From positions 1,302,001 to 1,366,000 of the forward strand of contig NZ_JACVAP010000001.1 in assembly GCF_014851915.1 (NCBI RefSeq): a stretch of DNA of 64,000 nucleotides, read 5' to 3'. Origin of the DNA: Xanthomonas sp. XNM01. GTDB lineage: Bacteria > Pseudomonadota > Gammaproteobacteria > Xanthomonadales > Xanthomonadaceae. The notes below the pieces were generated by a model, which worked only from the letters and a program-made list of their open reading frames with translations, was not told the origin of the DNA and made no database searches. Shown here in pieces: positions 42,038-53,153 of this stretch (the first letter of the stretch is position 1; each line of letters starts with the position of its first letter). Position numbers and translations under genes: made by a program.

Positions 42038-44947
42038 TCAGCGGTCGCCGGTCGCCGCGTTCCAGCATTCGACCCGGTCGCGGCCCAACGCCTTGGCCCG
42101 GTACAGCGCCTGGTCGGCCTGGTCGATCAGCAGGACCCTGCTGTCGTCCGGGCCGGGAGACAGGCAGGCGCAGCCGACGCTGATGGTGATGTGGGCATGC
42201 CCGCTGGCCGGGGCGTGCGGCAGGGCGAGGGCGGTGACCGCCGCGCGCAGCCGCTCGCCGACCCGTGCCGCCGCGGCGATGTCGCAGTCGGGCAACAGCA
42301 CCACGAACTCCTCGCCGCCATAGCGCGCGAGCATCGCGGTGCCGCTCAGCTGCGCATGCATTGCGTGGGCAATCGCGCACAGCGCGTCGTCGCCTGCCAG
42401 GTGGCCGAAGTGGTCGTTGTAGGCCTTGAAATGATCCACGTCGATCAGCAGCAGCGACAGAGGCCGGGCGCTGCCCTGGTGCCGTTTCCAGGCCTCGCCC
42501 AGCTGCACGATGAAATGGCGATGGTTGCCGACGCCGGTGAGCGGGTCGCTGTGCGCCTGCTCGACCAGGCGCAGGTTGGCCTGCTCCAACGCCGCGGTAC
42601 GTTCCCCGACCAGCAGCGCCAGTGCGTCGCTGTGCCGGCGCAGGCGCAGCGTACGCAGCGACCAGGCGGCGTAGACCAGCGCGCCGGACAGCAGCACCAG
42701 CGCGGCCAGCCAGGGCGGGCTCAGGTACCAGGGCGCGGGATTGACCAGGATCAGCCGCGCCGGATGCGCCGACCAGGTGCCGGCCTCGCTGCTGGCCGCG
42801 ATCTGCAGCAGTTGCTCGCCCCAGGGCACCACCGGGAAGTGGATGCTGCGCTTGTCGCCGATGTCGATCCAGTCGCCGCCGGCCAGCCGGTAGCGGAAGC
42901 GGATCTTCTCCGGCGCGCTGAAGGTGGGCGCGGTGAAGCTGATCTCGACGTTGCGGACGCCGCCTTCCAGCACCAGCCGCGCGCGCAGCGGCAACACCGT
43001 GCCGCCGGCGCTGATGCGTTCGATGTGGATGGTCGGCGCCTGCGCCGAGGGCGGATGCAGGCGGCCGGGCTCGACCACCGCGAAGCCCGACAGGGTCGGG
43101 AACCACAGCCTGCCGGTGGTATCGCGGTGACAGGCCGGCTGGCCGCCGCCATTGGTCTCGGCCGGTTCGAGGCCGTCGCTGGCCGCATAGCCCAGTGCGT
43201 GCAGCGAACCGTCGCCGGCGGCGGCGCGGGCCAGCTGCTCGCCGGTGAGCATGGAAATGCCGCGGTTGCCGCTGAGCCACAGCTGGCCGCTGCCGTCTTC
43301 GATCAGGCAGGACACCACGTCGTCGAACAGCCCCTGCTGCTGGGTGTAGCTGGCGACCCTGCCGTCCGCGATCCGGTTGAGGCCGCCGCCATAGGTGCCG
43401 ATCCAGAGCACCCCGTCCCCGGTTTCCAGCAGCGTGCGGGCGAACCGGCTGGACAGCCCGTTGGCGGTGTCCCAGCGCTCGGCCACGTGCTCGCCGTCCA
43501 GGCGCAGCACGCCTTCGTGGCCGGCGAACCAGTGGCCGCCTGCACGTGCCGGCACGATCGCGTTGATGGTGGTGTCGCCCAGCGCGGCGATCGGCCTCGG
43601 GGTGCCGGTCTGTCCGCGCGCATCCACGTCGAGCCGGTAGGCGCCGGCGCTGGTGGCCACGAGCAGGCCGTCGGCTGTCCTGGCGATCGCGCGGATCGAC
43701 GGGCGCTGCGGCCAGCGCGCCACCCGTTCGGCCTTGGCCGCGCCCGGGCGCAGGCGGCCGAGGATGCCGTCGGCGCTGCCGATCCACAGCGTGCCATCGG
43801 CATCGCGATGCAGCGACCAGACGCAGTTGCTGTCCAGCGCGGCCTGCAGCGGCCAGTCGCGGACGCGTCCGTCGTGCGCGGTCCAGTGGCGCAGGCCGCC
43901 GCAGATCATGCCCAGCCACAGGCCGTCGGCGCCATCGCCGGTCACCGGCAGCGCGGCCGAGCCGAAGCCGGCGCCCGCGTCCTGCATGCGACCGATCTGC
44001 GCAGGTCGGCGCCGGAACAGGCCATCGCCGTTGCTGCCCAGCCACAGGTTGCCTTCGCCGTCGCCCAGCATGCTCAGGATCGCCCCGCGCGCCATCTCGA
44101 CGCGGTGCATCTGGTCGTCGCGATCGAGCCGGAACAGGCGGCTGAAGTTGTCCGACAGCCACAGCTGGCCCTGGGCGTCGTGCAGCGCGCCGGAGACGTC
44201 CGGCACGGTGTGCGCGTCCAGATACGGCCGCCAGCGGTCCTGCCGCGGGTCGTAATGGAAGAAGTCGGTGTTGGTGCCGATCCAGACCGAGGCATCGAGG
44301 CGGCCCAGGCCGGTGACCGCCACCGTGCCCGCCGGCAGCGCGACCGGATCGGCGCGCTCGCCGGTCCAGCGCCAGAGACGGTCGAGCGTGGCCAGCAGCA
44401 GCACGCCGTCCTGGACCACGCCGCGGACGTAGGCGCGCGCATCGACGCGGACCGCACCCAGGTCGTTTTCGCCGGCACGGAACAGGCCGGCGCTGGTCGC
44501 CACCCAGACGTGGCCGGCGCCGTCGCCGATGAAGGCGTTGACCTTGCAGCGCCCGCCGCACAACGGCAGCCGCTGGAAGCGATCGCCTTCCAGCACCGCG
44601 ACGCCACCGTCCTCGGTGCCGATCCACAGCCGTGCATGGCCATCGACATGCAGGCGCAGGATGCGGTCGCTCGGTGGGCCGTCCTCGGCCAGGCTGCGAT
44701 ACAGCCGGAAGCTCAATCCATCGAACCGGACCAGGCCGCCGAACGTCCCCAGCCACAGGAAACCGTCCGGTGCCTGGACCATGCTGGTGATCGAGTTCTG
44801 CGGCAGGCCGTCCTCGCTGGCGAAGCGACGCACCACGTCGTCGAACTGCGGCTGGACGCCGCTGCGTCCGGTCGCAATTGCGTTGCCCGCGCCGGCGCCG
44901 GCGATGCAGCCGAGCAGCATCAGCAGCAGGACGCGCAGCACGCTCAT
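42038..44947 (-). CDS. Periplasmic propeller sensor - diguanylate cyclase (GGEEF)
   Basis: The 969-residue protein has a signal peptide, then ~14 Reg_prop beta-propeller blades with LWLG/LWIG repeats (e.g. DGFLWLGTFGGLVRFDG) to about residue 600. A Y_Y_Y domain follows (FRYRLAGGDWIDIGDKRS). One TM helix comes next (LSPPWLAALVLLSGALVYAA), then a short coiled coil and a GGDEF domain with active site RYGGEEF and DVDHFKAYNDHFGHLAGDDA. It would make c-di-GMP in response to a periplasmic ligand. No RxxD inhibitory site is seen before GGEEF (LSGT instead). It follows cheB on the same strand. ATG 44977 is an alternative start that adds a basic stretch. Confidence 0.88.
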   Translation of the reverse strand: MSVLRVLLLMLLGCIAGAGAGNAIATGRSGVQPQFDDVVRRFASEDGLPQNSITSMVQAPDGFLWLGTFGGLVRFDGLSFRLYRSLAEDGPPSDRILRLHVDGHARLWIGTEDGGVAVLEGDRFQRLPLCGGRCKVNAFIGDGAGHVWVATSAGLFRAGENDLGAVRVDARAYVRGVVQDGVLLLATLDRLWRWTGERADPVALPAGTVAVTGLGRLDASVWIGTNTDFFHYDPRQDRWRPYLDAHTVPDVSGALHDAQGQLWLSDNFSRLFRLDRDDQMHRVEMARGAILSMLGDGEGNLWLGSNGDGLFRRRPAQIGRMQDAGAGFGSAALPVTGDGADGLWLGMICGGLRHWTAHDGRVRDWPLQAALDSNCVWSLHRDADGTLWIGSADGILGRLRPGAAKAERVARWPQRPSIRAIARTADGLLVATSAGAYRLDVDARGQTGTPRPIAALGDTTINAIVPARAGGHWFAGHEGVLRLDGEHVAERWDTANGLSSRFARTLLETGDGVLWIGTYGGGLNRIADGRVASYTQQQGLFDDVVSCLIEDGSGQLWLSGNRGISMLTGEQLARAAAGDGSLHALGYAASDGLEPAETNGGGQPACHRDTTGRLWFPTLSGFAVVEPGRLHPPSAQAPTIHIERISAGGTVLPLRARLVLEGGVRNVEISFTAPTFSAPEKIRFRYRLAGGDWIDIGDKRSIHFPVVPWGEQLLQIAASSEAGTWSAHPARLILVNPAPWYLSPPWLAALVLLSGALVYAAWSLRTLRLRRHSDALALLVGERTAALEQANLRLVEQAHSDPLTGVGNHRHFIVQLGEAWKRHQGSARPLSLLLIDVDHFKAYNDHFGHLAGDDALCAIAHAMHAQLSGTAMLARYGGEEFVVLLPDCDIAAAARVGERLRAAVTALALPHAPASGHAHITISVGCACLSPGPDDSRVLLIDQADQALYRAKALGRDRVECWNAATGDR

Positions 44948-44999
44948 GCGGCGCCACGACCCGCGGCGGCGACGCATCGCGACCGCTGGTCGACCGGTC

Positions 45000-46076
45000 T
45001 CACGCAGCGCTGCCGTGGCCGGCCAGTTCGAGCAGGCGGCGGGCGATCGCGTCCAGCGGCAGGATCTCCTGTGCGGCCCCGAGCTTGGCGGCCGCGCCGG
45101 GCATGCCCCAGACCACGCTGGTGGCCTCGTCCTGGACCAGGGTCGCCGCGCCGGCCTGGCGCAGTTCGAGCAGGCCGCGGGCGCCGTCGTCGCCCATGCC
45201 GGTGAGGATCGCCGCGACCGCGTTGGCGCCGGCGTTCTGCGCGACCGAATGGAACAGCACGTCCACCGCCGGCTTGTGCCGGTTGACCGGCGGGCCGTCG
45301 TCGATCCGGCAGCGCCAGCGCGCACCATCGCGGATCACCCGCAGGTGCTGCCCGCCGGGCGGCAGGTAGGCGTGGCCGGGCAGGATGGTCTCGCCGTCCT
45401 GCGCCTCGCGCACCAGCATCGCCGAGTGCCGGTCCAGGCGTTCGACGAAGGCGCGGCTGAAGCCCGCCGGGATGTGCTGGGTCAGCACGATCGCCGGCGC
45501 GTCCGGCGGCATCTGCTCGAGCACCACGCGGATCGCTTCGGTGCCGCCGGCCGACGCGCCGATCGCGATCAGCCGGTCGGTGGTGCGGAAACGGGTGGCG
45601 ACCGCACCGGTGGACGGCGCGACCCCGGCGGCCGGCGCGATCCGCAGCGCCGGCCGGGCCGGGCCATGCACGCGCGCGCGCGCGGCCGCCTTGACCTTGG
45701 CGGTGATCTCGTCGGCGTACTCCTCCAGGCCCTGCGCCACGCCGAGCTTGGGCTTGGTCACGAAGTCGACCGCGCCCAGCGCCAGCGCCTGCAGGGTGAT
45801 GTCGGCACCGCGCTCGGTCAGCGAGGACACCATCACCACCGGCATCGGCCGCAGCCGCATCAGGTTCTCCAGGAACGCCAGGCCGTCCATCCGCGGCATC
45901 TCGACGTCCAGGGTCAGCACGTCGGGATTGAGGCGCTTGATCTTCTCGCGCGCCAGCAGCGGATCGGCGGCGCTGCCGACCACCTCGATATCGGGGTCGC
46001 GCGCCAGCAGCTCGGTCAGCAGCTGGCGCACCACCGCCGAATCGTCGACCACCAGGACCTTGCAGCGCCCGCTCAC
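45000..46076 (-). CDS. cheB: Chemotaxis protein-glutamate methylesterase CheB
   Basis: The 358-residue response regulator removes methyl groups from chemoreceptors. The receiver domain has the acidic pair Asp11-Asp12 and phospho-acceptor Asp57 ([12 protein letters not shown]). The C-terminal esterase has the Ser in [12 protein letters not shown], His in [14 protein letters not shown] and Asp in [16 protein letters not shown]. It begins at a GTG (46076) overlapping the cheD stop (GTGA). It is followed by the propeller-GGDEF gene. The C-terminus is slightly long. Confidence 0.96.
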   Translation of the reverse strand: MSGRCKVLVVDDSAVVRQLLTELLARDPDIEVVGSAADPLLAREKIKRLNPDVLTLDVEMPRMDGLAFLENLMRLRPMPVVMVSSLTERGADITLQALALGAVDFVTKPKLGVAQGLEEYADEITAKVKAAARARVHGPARPALRIAPAAGVAPSTGAVATRFRTTDRLIAIGASAGGTEAIRVVLEQMPPDAPAIVLTQHIPAGFSRAFVERLDRHSAMLVREAQDGETILPGHAYLPPGGQHLRVIRDGARWRCRIDDGPPVNRHKPAVDVLFHSVAQNAGANAVAAILTGMGDDGARGLLELRQAGAATLVQDEATSVVWGMPGAAAKLGAAQEILPLDAIARRLLELAGHGSAA

Positions 46077-46672
46077 TGGAACAGCTCCACGCCACCGCTG
46101 ACCGGCGTGCGCGACAGCTTGGCGCGCACCGCCGACTCGGCCGCGGCCACCTCGGCATCGTGCGCATGCGGCAGGCGGTGGACCATGACCTTGCCAGTGT
46201 GCGGGAAGAACCAGACCTTGCGCGGGTGGATGCCCTGCAGGTCCTCGGCGACCACCGGGATGCGCTCGGCTTCCAGGTAGTTGCGCACGAACTCGGCGTT
46301 GCGGGTGCCGACCGGGTTGCTGGTGAAGCCCTTGAGCACGTTGGCGCCCCCGAACACCTTGGCCTCCAGTCGCTTGCGCGCGGCGCCGCGCTTGAGCAGT
46401 TCATTGATCAGCATTTCCATCGCATAGCTGCCGTAGCGCGCCGGCGCGCCATCGCCGATGTTGCCCTCGGGCAGCATGAAGTGGTTCATGCCGCCGATCT
46501 GCAGCATCGGGTCGCGGATGCAGGCGGCGATGCAGGAGCCGAGCACGGTGACCAGGGCGGTGCCGTCGTCGACCACCAGGTACTGGGTCGGCAGCAGCTT
46601 GGCCGCCGGCACCTGGAACTGCGGGTCGCGGTAGCGCAGGACGTCGTCCTGCTGGGCATTGGCCAGGCTCAT
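46073..46672 (-). CDS. cheD: Chemoreceptor glutamine deamidase CheD
   Basis: The 199-residue enzyme deamidates Gln residues on chemoreceptors. The catalytic Cys47 sits in [15 protein letters not shown] and His64 in [11 protein letters not shown]. Further family parts are [30 protein letters not shown] and [20 protein letters not shown]. The ATG overlaps the cheR stop by one base (TGATG) and its stop overlaps the cheB GTG, so cheR-cheD-cheB are tightly coupled. Length is at the upper end of the family because of extra N- and C-terminal residues. Confidence 0.95.
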   Translation of the reverse strand: MSLANAQQDDVLRYRDPQFQVPAAKLLPTQYLVVDDGTALVTVLGSCIAACIRDPMLQIGGMNHFMLPEGNIGDGAPARYGSYAMEMLINELLKRGAARKRLEAKVFGGANVLKGFTSNPVGTRNAEFVRNYLEAERIPVVAEDLQGIHPRKVWFFPHTGKVMVHRLPHAHDAEVAAAESAVRAKLSRTPVSGGVELFQ

Positions 46673-47529
46673 CAGCGCACCGCCGGATTGCGCCGGTACA
46701 GGGTGCGCCCGCAGGGCTGGATCAGGTCGGCGGCGTGCAGATAGTTCTCCGAGTGTCCGGTGTAGAGCAGACTGTTGGCGTCCATGTGCACGACCAGGCG
46801 CGACAGGATCGCGCGTTGGGTCGGCTTGTCGAAGTAGATCATGACGTTCCGGCAGAACAGGGCGGTGAACGGCCCGCCGACGTCGTAGCGTGCATCGAGC
46901 AGATTCAGGGGGCGGTACTCGATCAGCGCCTGCAGCGCCGGATGCACGCGGCAGACGCCCTCGTTGGGGCCGGTGCCGCGCTGGAAGTAGCGGCGACGCA
47001 GGTCCGGATCCAGGCTGGCGACCCGCTCCAGCGGATAGACGCCGCGCCGGGCGGTGGCCAGCACCTGGGTATCGATGTCGGTGGCGACGATGCGCACCGG
47101 CGGGGTCAGCGTGCCGAAGGTCTCGCAGGCGGTGATCGCGATCGAGTAGGGCTCCTCGCCGGTCGAGGCCGCGCACGACCAGATCGACAGCGGGCCCTGC
47201 GAGGACGCTTCCTGCAGATGGCCGCGCAGGTGCTCGAAATGGTGCGGCTCGCGGAAGAACGCGGTGAGGTTGGTGGTCAGCGCGTTGGTGAACGCCTGCC
47301 ACTCGCCGCCGTCGGGGTTGCGCTCCAGCATGTCCAGGTAGTCGCCGAACTCCTGGATGCCCAGGCTGCGCAGCCGGCGCGAGAGCCGGCCATAGACCAT
47401 GTCGCGCTTGCCCGGCGCCAGGGCGATGCCGGCGCGGACGTGGATCATCTGGCACACCCGCTTGAAATCGCGGTCGGTGAACACGAACTCGCGCTGTTCC
47501 GGCGGGTGGGGCAGGGTGCTGGTGCTCAT
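46672..47529 (-). CDS. cheR: Chemotaxis protein methyltransferase CheR
   Basis: The 285-residue S-adenosylmethionine-dependent enzyme methylates glutamates on chemoreceptors. The N-terminal helical domain includes [20 protein letters not shown] and [20 protein letters not shown]. The SAM-binding domain has [39 protein letters not shown] and [16 protein letters not shown]. The start at 47529 follows GGAAACCC and lies 36 bases after a near-perfect sigma-28 promoter; the frame opens further upstream through that promoter. First gene of cheR-cheD-cheB-GGDEF. Confidence 0.96.
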   Translation of the reverse strand: MSTSTLPHPPEQREFVFTDRDFKRVCQMIHVRAGIALAPGKRDMVYGRLSRRLRSLGIQEFGDYLDMLERNPDGGEWQAFTNALTTNLTAFFREPHHFEHLRGHLQEASSQGPLSIWSCAASTGEEPYSIAITACETFGTLTPPVRIVATDIDTQVLATARRGVYPLERVASLDPDLRRRYFQRGTGPNEGVCRVHPALQALIEYRPLNLLDARYDVGGPFTALFCRNVMIYFDKPTQRAILSRLVVHMDANSLLYTGHSENYLHAADLIQPCGRTLYRRNPAVR

Positions 47530-47564
47530 CGGGTTTCCGGCATGGACGAAACGGCTCGTCCCGG

Positions 47565-47591
47565 TTATCGGCCGGCCCCGGGAAAAGTTGA
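47565..47591 (-). promoter_or_regulatory. Sigma-28 (FliA) promoter of cheR operon
   Basis: TCAACTTT (47591-47584), an 11-base spacer and GCCGATAA (47572-47565) match the flagellar sigma-28 consensus (TAAAGTTT, N11, GCCGATAA), the -10 perfectly. It ends 35 bases before the cheR ATG. Confidence 0.75.
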
Positions 47592-47682
47592 CTGGCCGTT
47601 CGTCCGGCCGTGCATGCCGGAACGGCCCACGCAAACACGGTCAGCGCGGCGCCGGGAGCGGACGGCATCCATCCATCGGAGC

Positions 47683-47704
47683 CGGCGCCGGATGACCGGC
47701 GCCG
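47683..47704. terminator. Hairpin after receptor 1
   Basis: CGGCGCCGG and CCGGCGCCG form a 9-base stem with an ATGA loop, 25 bases after the stop of the receptor gene ending at 47730. There is no U-run. Confidence 0.45.
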
Positions 47705-47729
47705 CCCCGTCACGGTGCCCGGGTGTGGA

Positions 47730-50294
47730 TCAGGCGCTGCGGGCCAGCGGCCAGCCCGGCCCTGCGTGCCTGGCCGCGGTACCCGCGCCCGCACCGGTCC
47801 GGAACACGGCGATGGCGGTGGCCAGGCCGGCGGCCTGTTCCTCCATCGAACGCGCCGCGGCGGTGGCTTCCTCCACCAGCGCCGCGTTCTGCTGGGTGGT
47901 CTCGTCCATCTGGGTGATGGTCTGGTTGACCTGCTCGATGCCGGCGGCCTGTTCCTGCGAGGCCGCCGAGATCTCGGCCATGATGTCGGTCACCCGCTGC
48001 ACCGAGGCCACCAGTTCGCCCATCGTCGCCCCGGCCTGCTGGGCCAGCGCCGAGCCGGTCTCGACCTTGCCGGTCGAATCCTCGATCAGGCCCTTGATCT
48101 CCTTGGCCGCGGTGGCCGAACGCTGGGCCAGCGAACGGACCTCGGTGGCGACCACGGCGAAGCCGCGACCCTGCTCGCCGGCGCGGGCCGCTTCCACCGC
48201 GGCGTTGAGCGCCAGGATATTGGTCTGGAAGGCGATGCCGTCGATCACCGAGATGATGTCGGCGATCCGGCGCGAGGAGGCCTGGATGTCGGCCATGGTG
48301 GTGACGACCTGGCCGACGACCTGACCGCCCTGGGCGGCGACCGAGGCCGCGCCGATGGTGAGCTGGTTGGCCTGGCGGGCATGGTCGGCGTTCTGGCGCA
48401 CGGTGGAGGTCAGCTCCTCCATCGAGGCGGCGGTCTCCTCAAGGTTGGCGGCCTGCTGCTCGGTGCGGCGCGACAGGTCGCTGTTGCCCGAGGCGATCTC
48501 GGTGGCGGCGGTGTTGATGGCCACGTTGGACTGCTGGATGCGGCCGACGATGCCGGTCAACTGCTCGACGGTGGCATTGGCGTCGTCGCGCATCTTCGCG
48601 AACACGCCGTGGAAATCGCCGTGCATGCGTGCGGTGAGATCGCCGCCGGCGATGGCCTGCAGCAGCTGCGAGACCTGGGTCAGGTTGTCGTCGGCCGAGC
48701 CGATCATGCCGTTGAGGCCATCGATCATCGCGCGGAAGTCATGCTCGAAGCGGGCCGCATCGCCACGCTGGGAGAAGTCGCCGGCGGCGGCGGCCTCGGC
48801 CAGGCGGCGGATCTCGCGGTTGATCGCGCCCAGGTTGGCCTTGACCGCGTCCATCGTGTTGCTCAGTACCGCCTTCTCGCCCGGATAGCGGTCCATGTCC
48901 TCGGACAGGTCACCCACCGCATAGCGCTGCATCACCGCCACCAGGCGCATCTTGACCGCGATGTGCTGGCCGACCAGCGCGTTGGTGTCGCGCACCATGC
49001 GTCCGAATTCGCCCGGGAAGCGGCTGTCGTCGATGCGGTAGCTGATCTGGCCGGCGTCGTGACGGCTGGTCATGTCGGCCAGTGCGGCGATGACCGCCTG
49101 CACCTGCTGCTGCATCGCCTGCATCGATGCGAGCAGGCGGCCGGACTCGTCACGCGAGGTGATCTGGATCGTGTTGTCGAGGCGGCCGGCTGCTACGCGG
49201 TCGGCGATCTCGACCGCACGCGAGAGCGGGGCCGACACCAGCCGCCGGCTGGCGAACACGACCAGGGCGACCAGCGCCACCAGGGCCAGCAGCGAGACCA
49301 GGGCGGTGCGCAGCAGCAGCGCAGCCAGCGCGGCATCGGCACCACGGCGCGGCTGCACCGCGACCAGGTTCCACTGCCAGGGTTCGAACCGCTCGACATG
49401 CAGGTCGGCGGCTTCGGCCGCGCCACGGCCATCGCCGGACACCGCGGCGCGCGCGTCGCCGCTGCCGGCCATGAGCATGGCGCTGAACGCGGCCTGGTCG
49501 TCGGCGGCGACCAGTTGCGTCGCCTCGATGCCTTCTTCAGCGGACGGATGCGCCAGCACGGTGCCGGCGGACTCGCCCTGGCCGGCATCGACGACGAAGA
49601 AATAGCCGTCTTCACCGATCCGGGTCTGGCGCAGCCGGTCCTTCAGGGCCAGCAGCCCTTCGCCGTACTCGACGCCGACGAACAGGATGCCGGCGACCTT
49701 GCCGTCCGCGTCGTGCAGCGGCCGGTAATGGGTCATGTACTCGCTGCCGAACAGGCTGGCGCGGCCGGTGTAGGGCGCATCGGCCAGCATCCGCGCATAG
49801 GCCGGGTGGGCGTGGTCGAGGCGGGTGCCGATGGCGCGTTCGCCGGCGGCGTTGGTCAGCGAGGTGGTGACGCGGACGAAGTCTTCGCCGTCGCGCACGA
49901 ACAGGGTCGCGATGGCGTCGGTCGAGGCGAGGAAGCGGTCGACCAGCGAGAAGTCCAGATTGGCGGTGTAGGGCCCGAACGCCATGCGCGGCGTTTCGCT
50001 GTCGCCGATCAGGATGCGGCGGCCGGGATCGACGGTGACGGTGTCGGTCGGCAGCAGCGAGGCGAAGCTGCCGCCCAGACGCTCGGTGTTCTCGGTGAGC
50101 ATGCGGTCGTACAGCGCGACGGTGTCGCGCATGACGACCGAGGCGGTGGCCAGCGAGTGTCGCGCCTCGGTTTCATAGGTTTCCGCGGAATTGCGGTAGG
50201 ACAGGACGGCCAGGACCAGCAGCGCGATGGTGCTGGCCAGGGTGACGAGCAGCGACAGCTTGGTGCCGATGGTCAGACGGGAGAAGTGGGACAT
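47730..50294 (-). CDS. Methyl-accepting chemotaxis protein, Cache ligand domain (receptor 1)
   Basis: The 854-residue receptor has TM1 near residues 12-34 and a large periplasmic Cache_3-Cache_2-type domain (e.g. [40 protein letters not shown]). TM2 is near 345 ([19 protein letters not shown]). A chain of HAMP-like segments repeating 'AxGDL/F' follows, then the conserved signalling tip ([20 protein letters not shown]). It would signal to CheA/CheW, which are not in this window. It ends GWPLARSA, without an aromatic-x-x-Phe docking motif. The start at 50294 lies 31 bases after a sigma-28 promoter. Confidence 0.93.
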   Translation of the reverse strand: MSHFSRLTIGTKLSLLVTLASTIALLVLAVLSYRNSAETYETEARHSLATASVVMRDTVALYDRMLTENTERLGGSFASLLPTDTVTVDPGRRILIGDSETPRMAFGPYTANLDFSLVDRFLASTDAIATLFVRDGEDFVRVTTSLTNAAGERAIGTRLDHAHPAYARMLADAPYTGRASLFGSEYMTHYRPLHDADGKVAGILFVGVEYGEGLLALKDRLRQTRIGEDGYFFVVDAGQGESAGTVLAHPSAEEGIEATQLVAADDQAAFSAMLMAGSGDARAAVSGDGRGAAEAADLHVERFEPWQWNLVAVQPRRGADAALAALLLRTALVSLLALVALVALVVFASRRLVSAPLSRAVEIADRVAAGRLDNTIQITSRDESGRLLASMQAMQQQVQAVIAALADMTSRHDAGQISYRIDDSRFPGEFGRMVRDTNALVGQHIAVKMRLVAVMQRYAVGDLSEDMDRYPGEKAVLSNTMDAVKANLGAINREIRRLAEAAAAGDFSQRGDAARFEHDFRAMIDGLNGMIGSADDNLTQVSQLLQAIAGGDLTARMHGDFHGVFAKMRDDANATVEQLTGIVGRIQQSNVAINTAATEIASGNSDLSRRTEQQAANLEETAASMEELTSTVRQNADHARQANQLTIGAASVAAQGGQVVGQVVTTMADIQASSRRIADIISVIDGIAFQTNILALNAAVEAARAGEQGRGFAVVATEVRSLAQRSATAAKEIKGLIEDSTGKVETGSALAQQAGATMGELVASVQRVTDIMAEISAASQEQAAGIEQVNQTITQMDETTQQNAALVEEATAAARSMEEQAAGLATAIAVFRTGAGAGTAARHAGPGWPLARSA

Positions 50295-50324
50295 GGTCGG
50301 GGCTTGGAGCGGGGGGCGATCGTC

Positions 50325-50351
50325 TTATCGGCCCCGTCCCGGGAAAACTGA
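50325..50351 (-). promoter_or_regulatory. Sigma-28 (FliA) promoter of receptor 1
   Basis: GCCGATAA (50332-50325) is a perfect sigma-28 -10. TCAGTTTT (50351-50344) lies 11 bases upstream as the -35. The same TTTTCCCGGG context is seen before cheR. It lies 31 bases before the ATG at 50294. Confidence 0.65.
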
Positions 50352-50429
50352 TGCCCATCACAATTTCATCATCTGGATTTAACAAATCCACCGGTCCGGT
50401 CGTCATTCGGCCCTCCCGCCTGGGCAGGC

Positions 50430-52631
50430 TCAACGCCTGGCCCATTGCGCCTCGTCGACGATGGTCGGCCCCCGCAGCCGGCGCGGCTGCGGCTGTCCGC
50501 CCGGGCCACCGTCGCCAGGCGCCCCGGTGCGGAACACCGAGATCGCCGCCACCAGCCCCTGGGCCTGGTCCTCCATCGACCGGGCCGTGGCCGAGGCCTC
50601 CTCGACCAGGGCGGCGTTCTGCTGGGTGGCCTCGTCCATCTGCAGGATGGTCTGGTTGACCTGCTCGATGCCGGCGGCCTGTTCCTGCGAGGCGGCGGCG
50701 ATCTCGGCCATGATCGCGGCAAGACGCTGGATCGAGGCGGCCATGTCGGCCATGGTCGTGTTGGCGTTGCCGACCAGCACCGATCCTTCGGTCACCCGTT
50801 CGACCGAGTCCTCGATCAGGGTCTTGATCTCCTTGGCCGCGGTGGCCGAACGCTGCGCCAGCGAGCGCACCTCGGTGGCGACCACGGCGAAGCCGCGGCC
50901 CTGTTCGCCGGCGCGGGCAGCTTCCACTGCCGCATTGAGCGCCAGGATGTTGGTCTGGAAGGCGATGCCGTCGATGACGCTGATGATGTCGGCGATCCGG
51001 CGCGAGGACGCTTCGATCCCGACCATGGTCTGGCTGGCCCGGCTGGCCAGGGCGCCGCCCTGGATCGCGCCCTCGGCGGTGCTCGCAGCCAGCTGGTTGG
51101 CCTGGCGGGCATGTTCGGCGTTCTGGCGCACGGTCGAGGTCAGCTCCTCCATCGAGGCGGCGGTTTCCTCCAGATTGGCCGCCTGCTGCTCGGTGCGGCG
51201 CGAGAGGTCGTTGTTGCCCGCGGCGATCTCGGCCGAGGCCGTACCGATCGCCGCCGAGGCCTGCTGGATCTGCCCGACGATGCCGGTCAGCCGCTCGGCG
51301 GTGGCGTTGGCATCGTCGCGCATGCCGGCGAACACGCCGTGGAACTCGCCCTGCATGCGTGCGGTGAGGTCGCCGTCGGACAGCGCGGTGAGCAGGCGCG
51401 AGACTTCGGCCAGGCTGACCGAATTGGCATCCAGCAGCGCGTTCAGCTGTTGCGCCAGCTGCAGCAGGAAGCCCTGCTTGCCTTCGGTGGCCACGCGGCC
51501 GCTCAGGTCGCCGGCGGCGGCCGCGGCCACGATCCGGGTCAGTTCCTGCTCGACCTCGACCTCGCCGGTGCGGTCCGCCCACTCGACCACGAAGCCCTGG
51601 CGCTGCCGTTCGGCATCGAGGATCGGGTTGATCACCAGACGCATGACGCGGCCACCGACGCGGATCTGCGTGCTGAAGGTGTCGTCGAGCTCGGCGAGCA
51701 TCCTGGCCTGGTGCTCGGGGCGTTTGTGGAAGCCGTCGATATTCGCGCCGATCATGGTGTCGACCGAGAAGCTCGGCAGGTCGCGGCGCAGGTCGGCTTC
51801 GGCCGCGCGCAGCATCGCCACCAGCGGCTTGTTGGCGTAGACGATGTTGCGGCCACTGTCGGCGATCATCACGTTGGTGGTGACGCTGTCCAGCGCGGTG
51901 CGCACGCGCAGGTTCTCGCGCGCCACCCGGCTGCTGTCGGCATCGCGCCGGGTCAGTTCGGCGGCCATCGCCAGCATCGACTCGGCCAGCGACCCGGACG
52001 GCATGCGCTGCTCCAGCAGATGCGCGGGTGGGCGCTGGTTGGCTGCGAGCGCGCGAGAGATGGCGGCCAGTTCGGCCGGGTCGTGGCCGATCGCGTCGAG
52101 CTGGCGACGCATCTGCACGGCCATGACCACCAGCACCACCGCCTCGGCCACCACATAGGCCGCATGCAGGGCCAGGGTACCCAGTCCGCTGCCGTCGCCG
52201 AAGACCGCGACCGGCAGGCCGCGCTGCTGCAGCCAGAAGAACGCCACGTGATGCACGGCGATGGTGCCGGCGGCCACCACGATCGGAAGCCAGTCGCGAT
52301 AGCACAGCAGCAGCGCGATCAGCAGGATCACGCCGAAGTGGCTTTCGGGCAGCCCGTGCGACTGATGGATGAGCGTGGCGCTGAGCACCATCAGCGCCAT
52401 CGCGATCGTGCACGAGGACAGGCGTGTGCCCGGATGCAGCCTGGCCTGCACCGTTGCCACCGCAAGGGCGGGCAGGGCGACGGCCAACAGCGGCAGCCAG
52501 AGTTGCTGGCGCAGCGCCAGCAGCAGCGAGATCACGACCAGGACGGCGGCGACGACCAGCAGCAGGCGGTCGGCACCGGCCGACAGATGGCGCAGGTAGG
52601 GCATTGCGGATGAGGCGTTCGACGGCTTCAT
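50430..52631 (-). CDS. Chemoreceptor with multi-pass His-containing membrane domain and PAS domain (receptor 2)
   Basis: The 733-residue protein has about six hydrophobic segments in residues 21-170 instead of a periplasmic domain. His89, 92, 98 and the pair 127-128 lie in or beside them ([32 protein letters not shown]). A PAS domain follows at ~230-340 ([40 protein letters not shown]), then a HAMP-like segment and the standard signalling domain. Likely senses a membrane or internal cue such as redox state, oxygen or metal; that is inference. Its ATG overlaps the stop of the Cys-rich small protein gene (ATGA). The C-terminus lacks a docking tail. Confidence 0.9.
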   Translation of the reverse strand: MKPSNASSAMPYLRHLSAGADRLLLVVAAVLVVISLLLALRQQLWLPLLAVALPALAVATVQARLHPGTRLSSCTIAMALMVLSATLIHQSHGLPESHFGVILLIALLLCYRDWLPIVVAAGTIAVHHVAFFWLQQRGLPVAVFGDGSGLGTLALHAAYVVAEAVVLVVMAVQMRRQLDAIGHDPAELAAISRALAANQRPPAHLLEQRMPSGSLAESMLAMAAELTRRDADSSRVARENLRVRTALDSVTTNVMIADSGRNIVYANKPLVAMLRAAEADLRRDLPSFSVDTMIGANIDGFHKRPEHQARMLAELDDTFSTQIRVGGRVMRLVINPILDAERQRQGFVVEWADRTGEVEVEQELTRIVAAAAAGDLSGRVATEGKQGFLLQLAQQLNALLDANSVSLAEVSRLLTALSDGDLTARMQGEFHGVFAGMRDDANATAERLTGIVGQIQQASAAIGTASAEIAAGNNDLSRRTEQQAANLEETAASMEELTSTVRQNAEHARQANQLAASTAEGAIQGGALASRASQTMVGIEASSRRIADIISVIDGIAFQTNILALNAAVEAARAGEQGRGFAVVATEVRSLAQRSATAAKEIKTLIEDSVERVTEGSVLVGNANTTMADMAASIQRLAAIMAEIAAASQEQAAGIEQVNQTILQMDEATQQNAALVEEASATARSMEDQAQGLVAAISVFRTGAPGDGGPGGQPQPRRLRGPTIVDEAQWARR

Positions 52632-53116
52632 GCGTTCAGACCTCGGCAGCGGCAGGGTTCGGGGATCACGACGGCGGCGCCGTCCATGGCAACCAGCGTC
52701 GCAAGCGGTACAGGCGTGTCGCGCAGGGCGCCGCAGCCGGTGGACACGGCGGCCGGCCCCGCGTAGCGGAGCGTGTGGTCGGCATCGAGCAGGAGCAGGG
52801 GATAGGCGCTCGCGGCGGCGAGGCGATGCCCGCGCAGATCCAGCGTGGCGGCCTGCGGTAATGGCGATGGCGGTGCCGCGCACGGACAGTCCAGGCGCAG
52901 CAGGACCGGTTGCCCGGCGTGCGGGGCGAGCAGGCCCTCGGCGGCGATCGTCGAGACGATCCGGTGCGCGTGGGCGGCATCGCCGTCGTGCGCCTCCGCG
53001 CGCAGCAAGGCGGCAAGCGCGGGGATCGTCCAGCCGATCCAGAGCGCGAGCAGCACCAGGCCGGGCCAGGCCGGCGGGCGCGATGTCCATGATCCGGTGG
53101 ACGAATTCCTTCTCAT
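52628..53116 (-). CDS. Membrane-anchored small protein with CPC and CRC motifs
   Basis: The 162-residue protein has one TM helix (residues ~17-38, [20 protein letters not shown]) and a periplasmic-looking domain with paired Cys: Cys77-Pro-Cys79 ([12 protein letters not shown]), Cys128 ([20 protein letters not shown]) and Cys155-Arg-Cys157 at the C-terminus. The strand-helix pattern suggests a thioredoxin-like domain, but no CxxC is present. It has its own sigma-28 promoter and is translationally coupled (ATGA) to receptor 2, so it may pass redox or metal information to that receptor. Function not known. Confidence 0.7.
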   Translation of the reverse strand: MRRNSSTGSWTSRPPAWPGLVLLALWIGWTIPALAALLRAEAHDGDAAHAHRIVSTIAAEGLLAPHAGQPVLLRLDCPCAAPPSPLPQAATLDLRGHRLAAASAYPLLLLDADHTLRYAGPAAVSTGCGALRDTPVPLATLVAMDGAAVVIPEPCRCRGLNA

Positions 53117-53153
53117 CCGGCGAGCGCCTCCTACGCTGGGACCGGGTTCTGGC

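Noticed and set aside
42000-45205. Large plus-strand frame opposite the propeller-GGDEF gene
   Set aside because: It is Ala/Gln/Arg/His-rich without motifs; the minus strand encodes clear propeller and GGEEF motifs.
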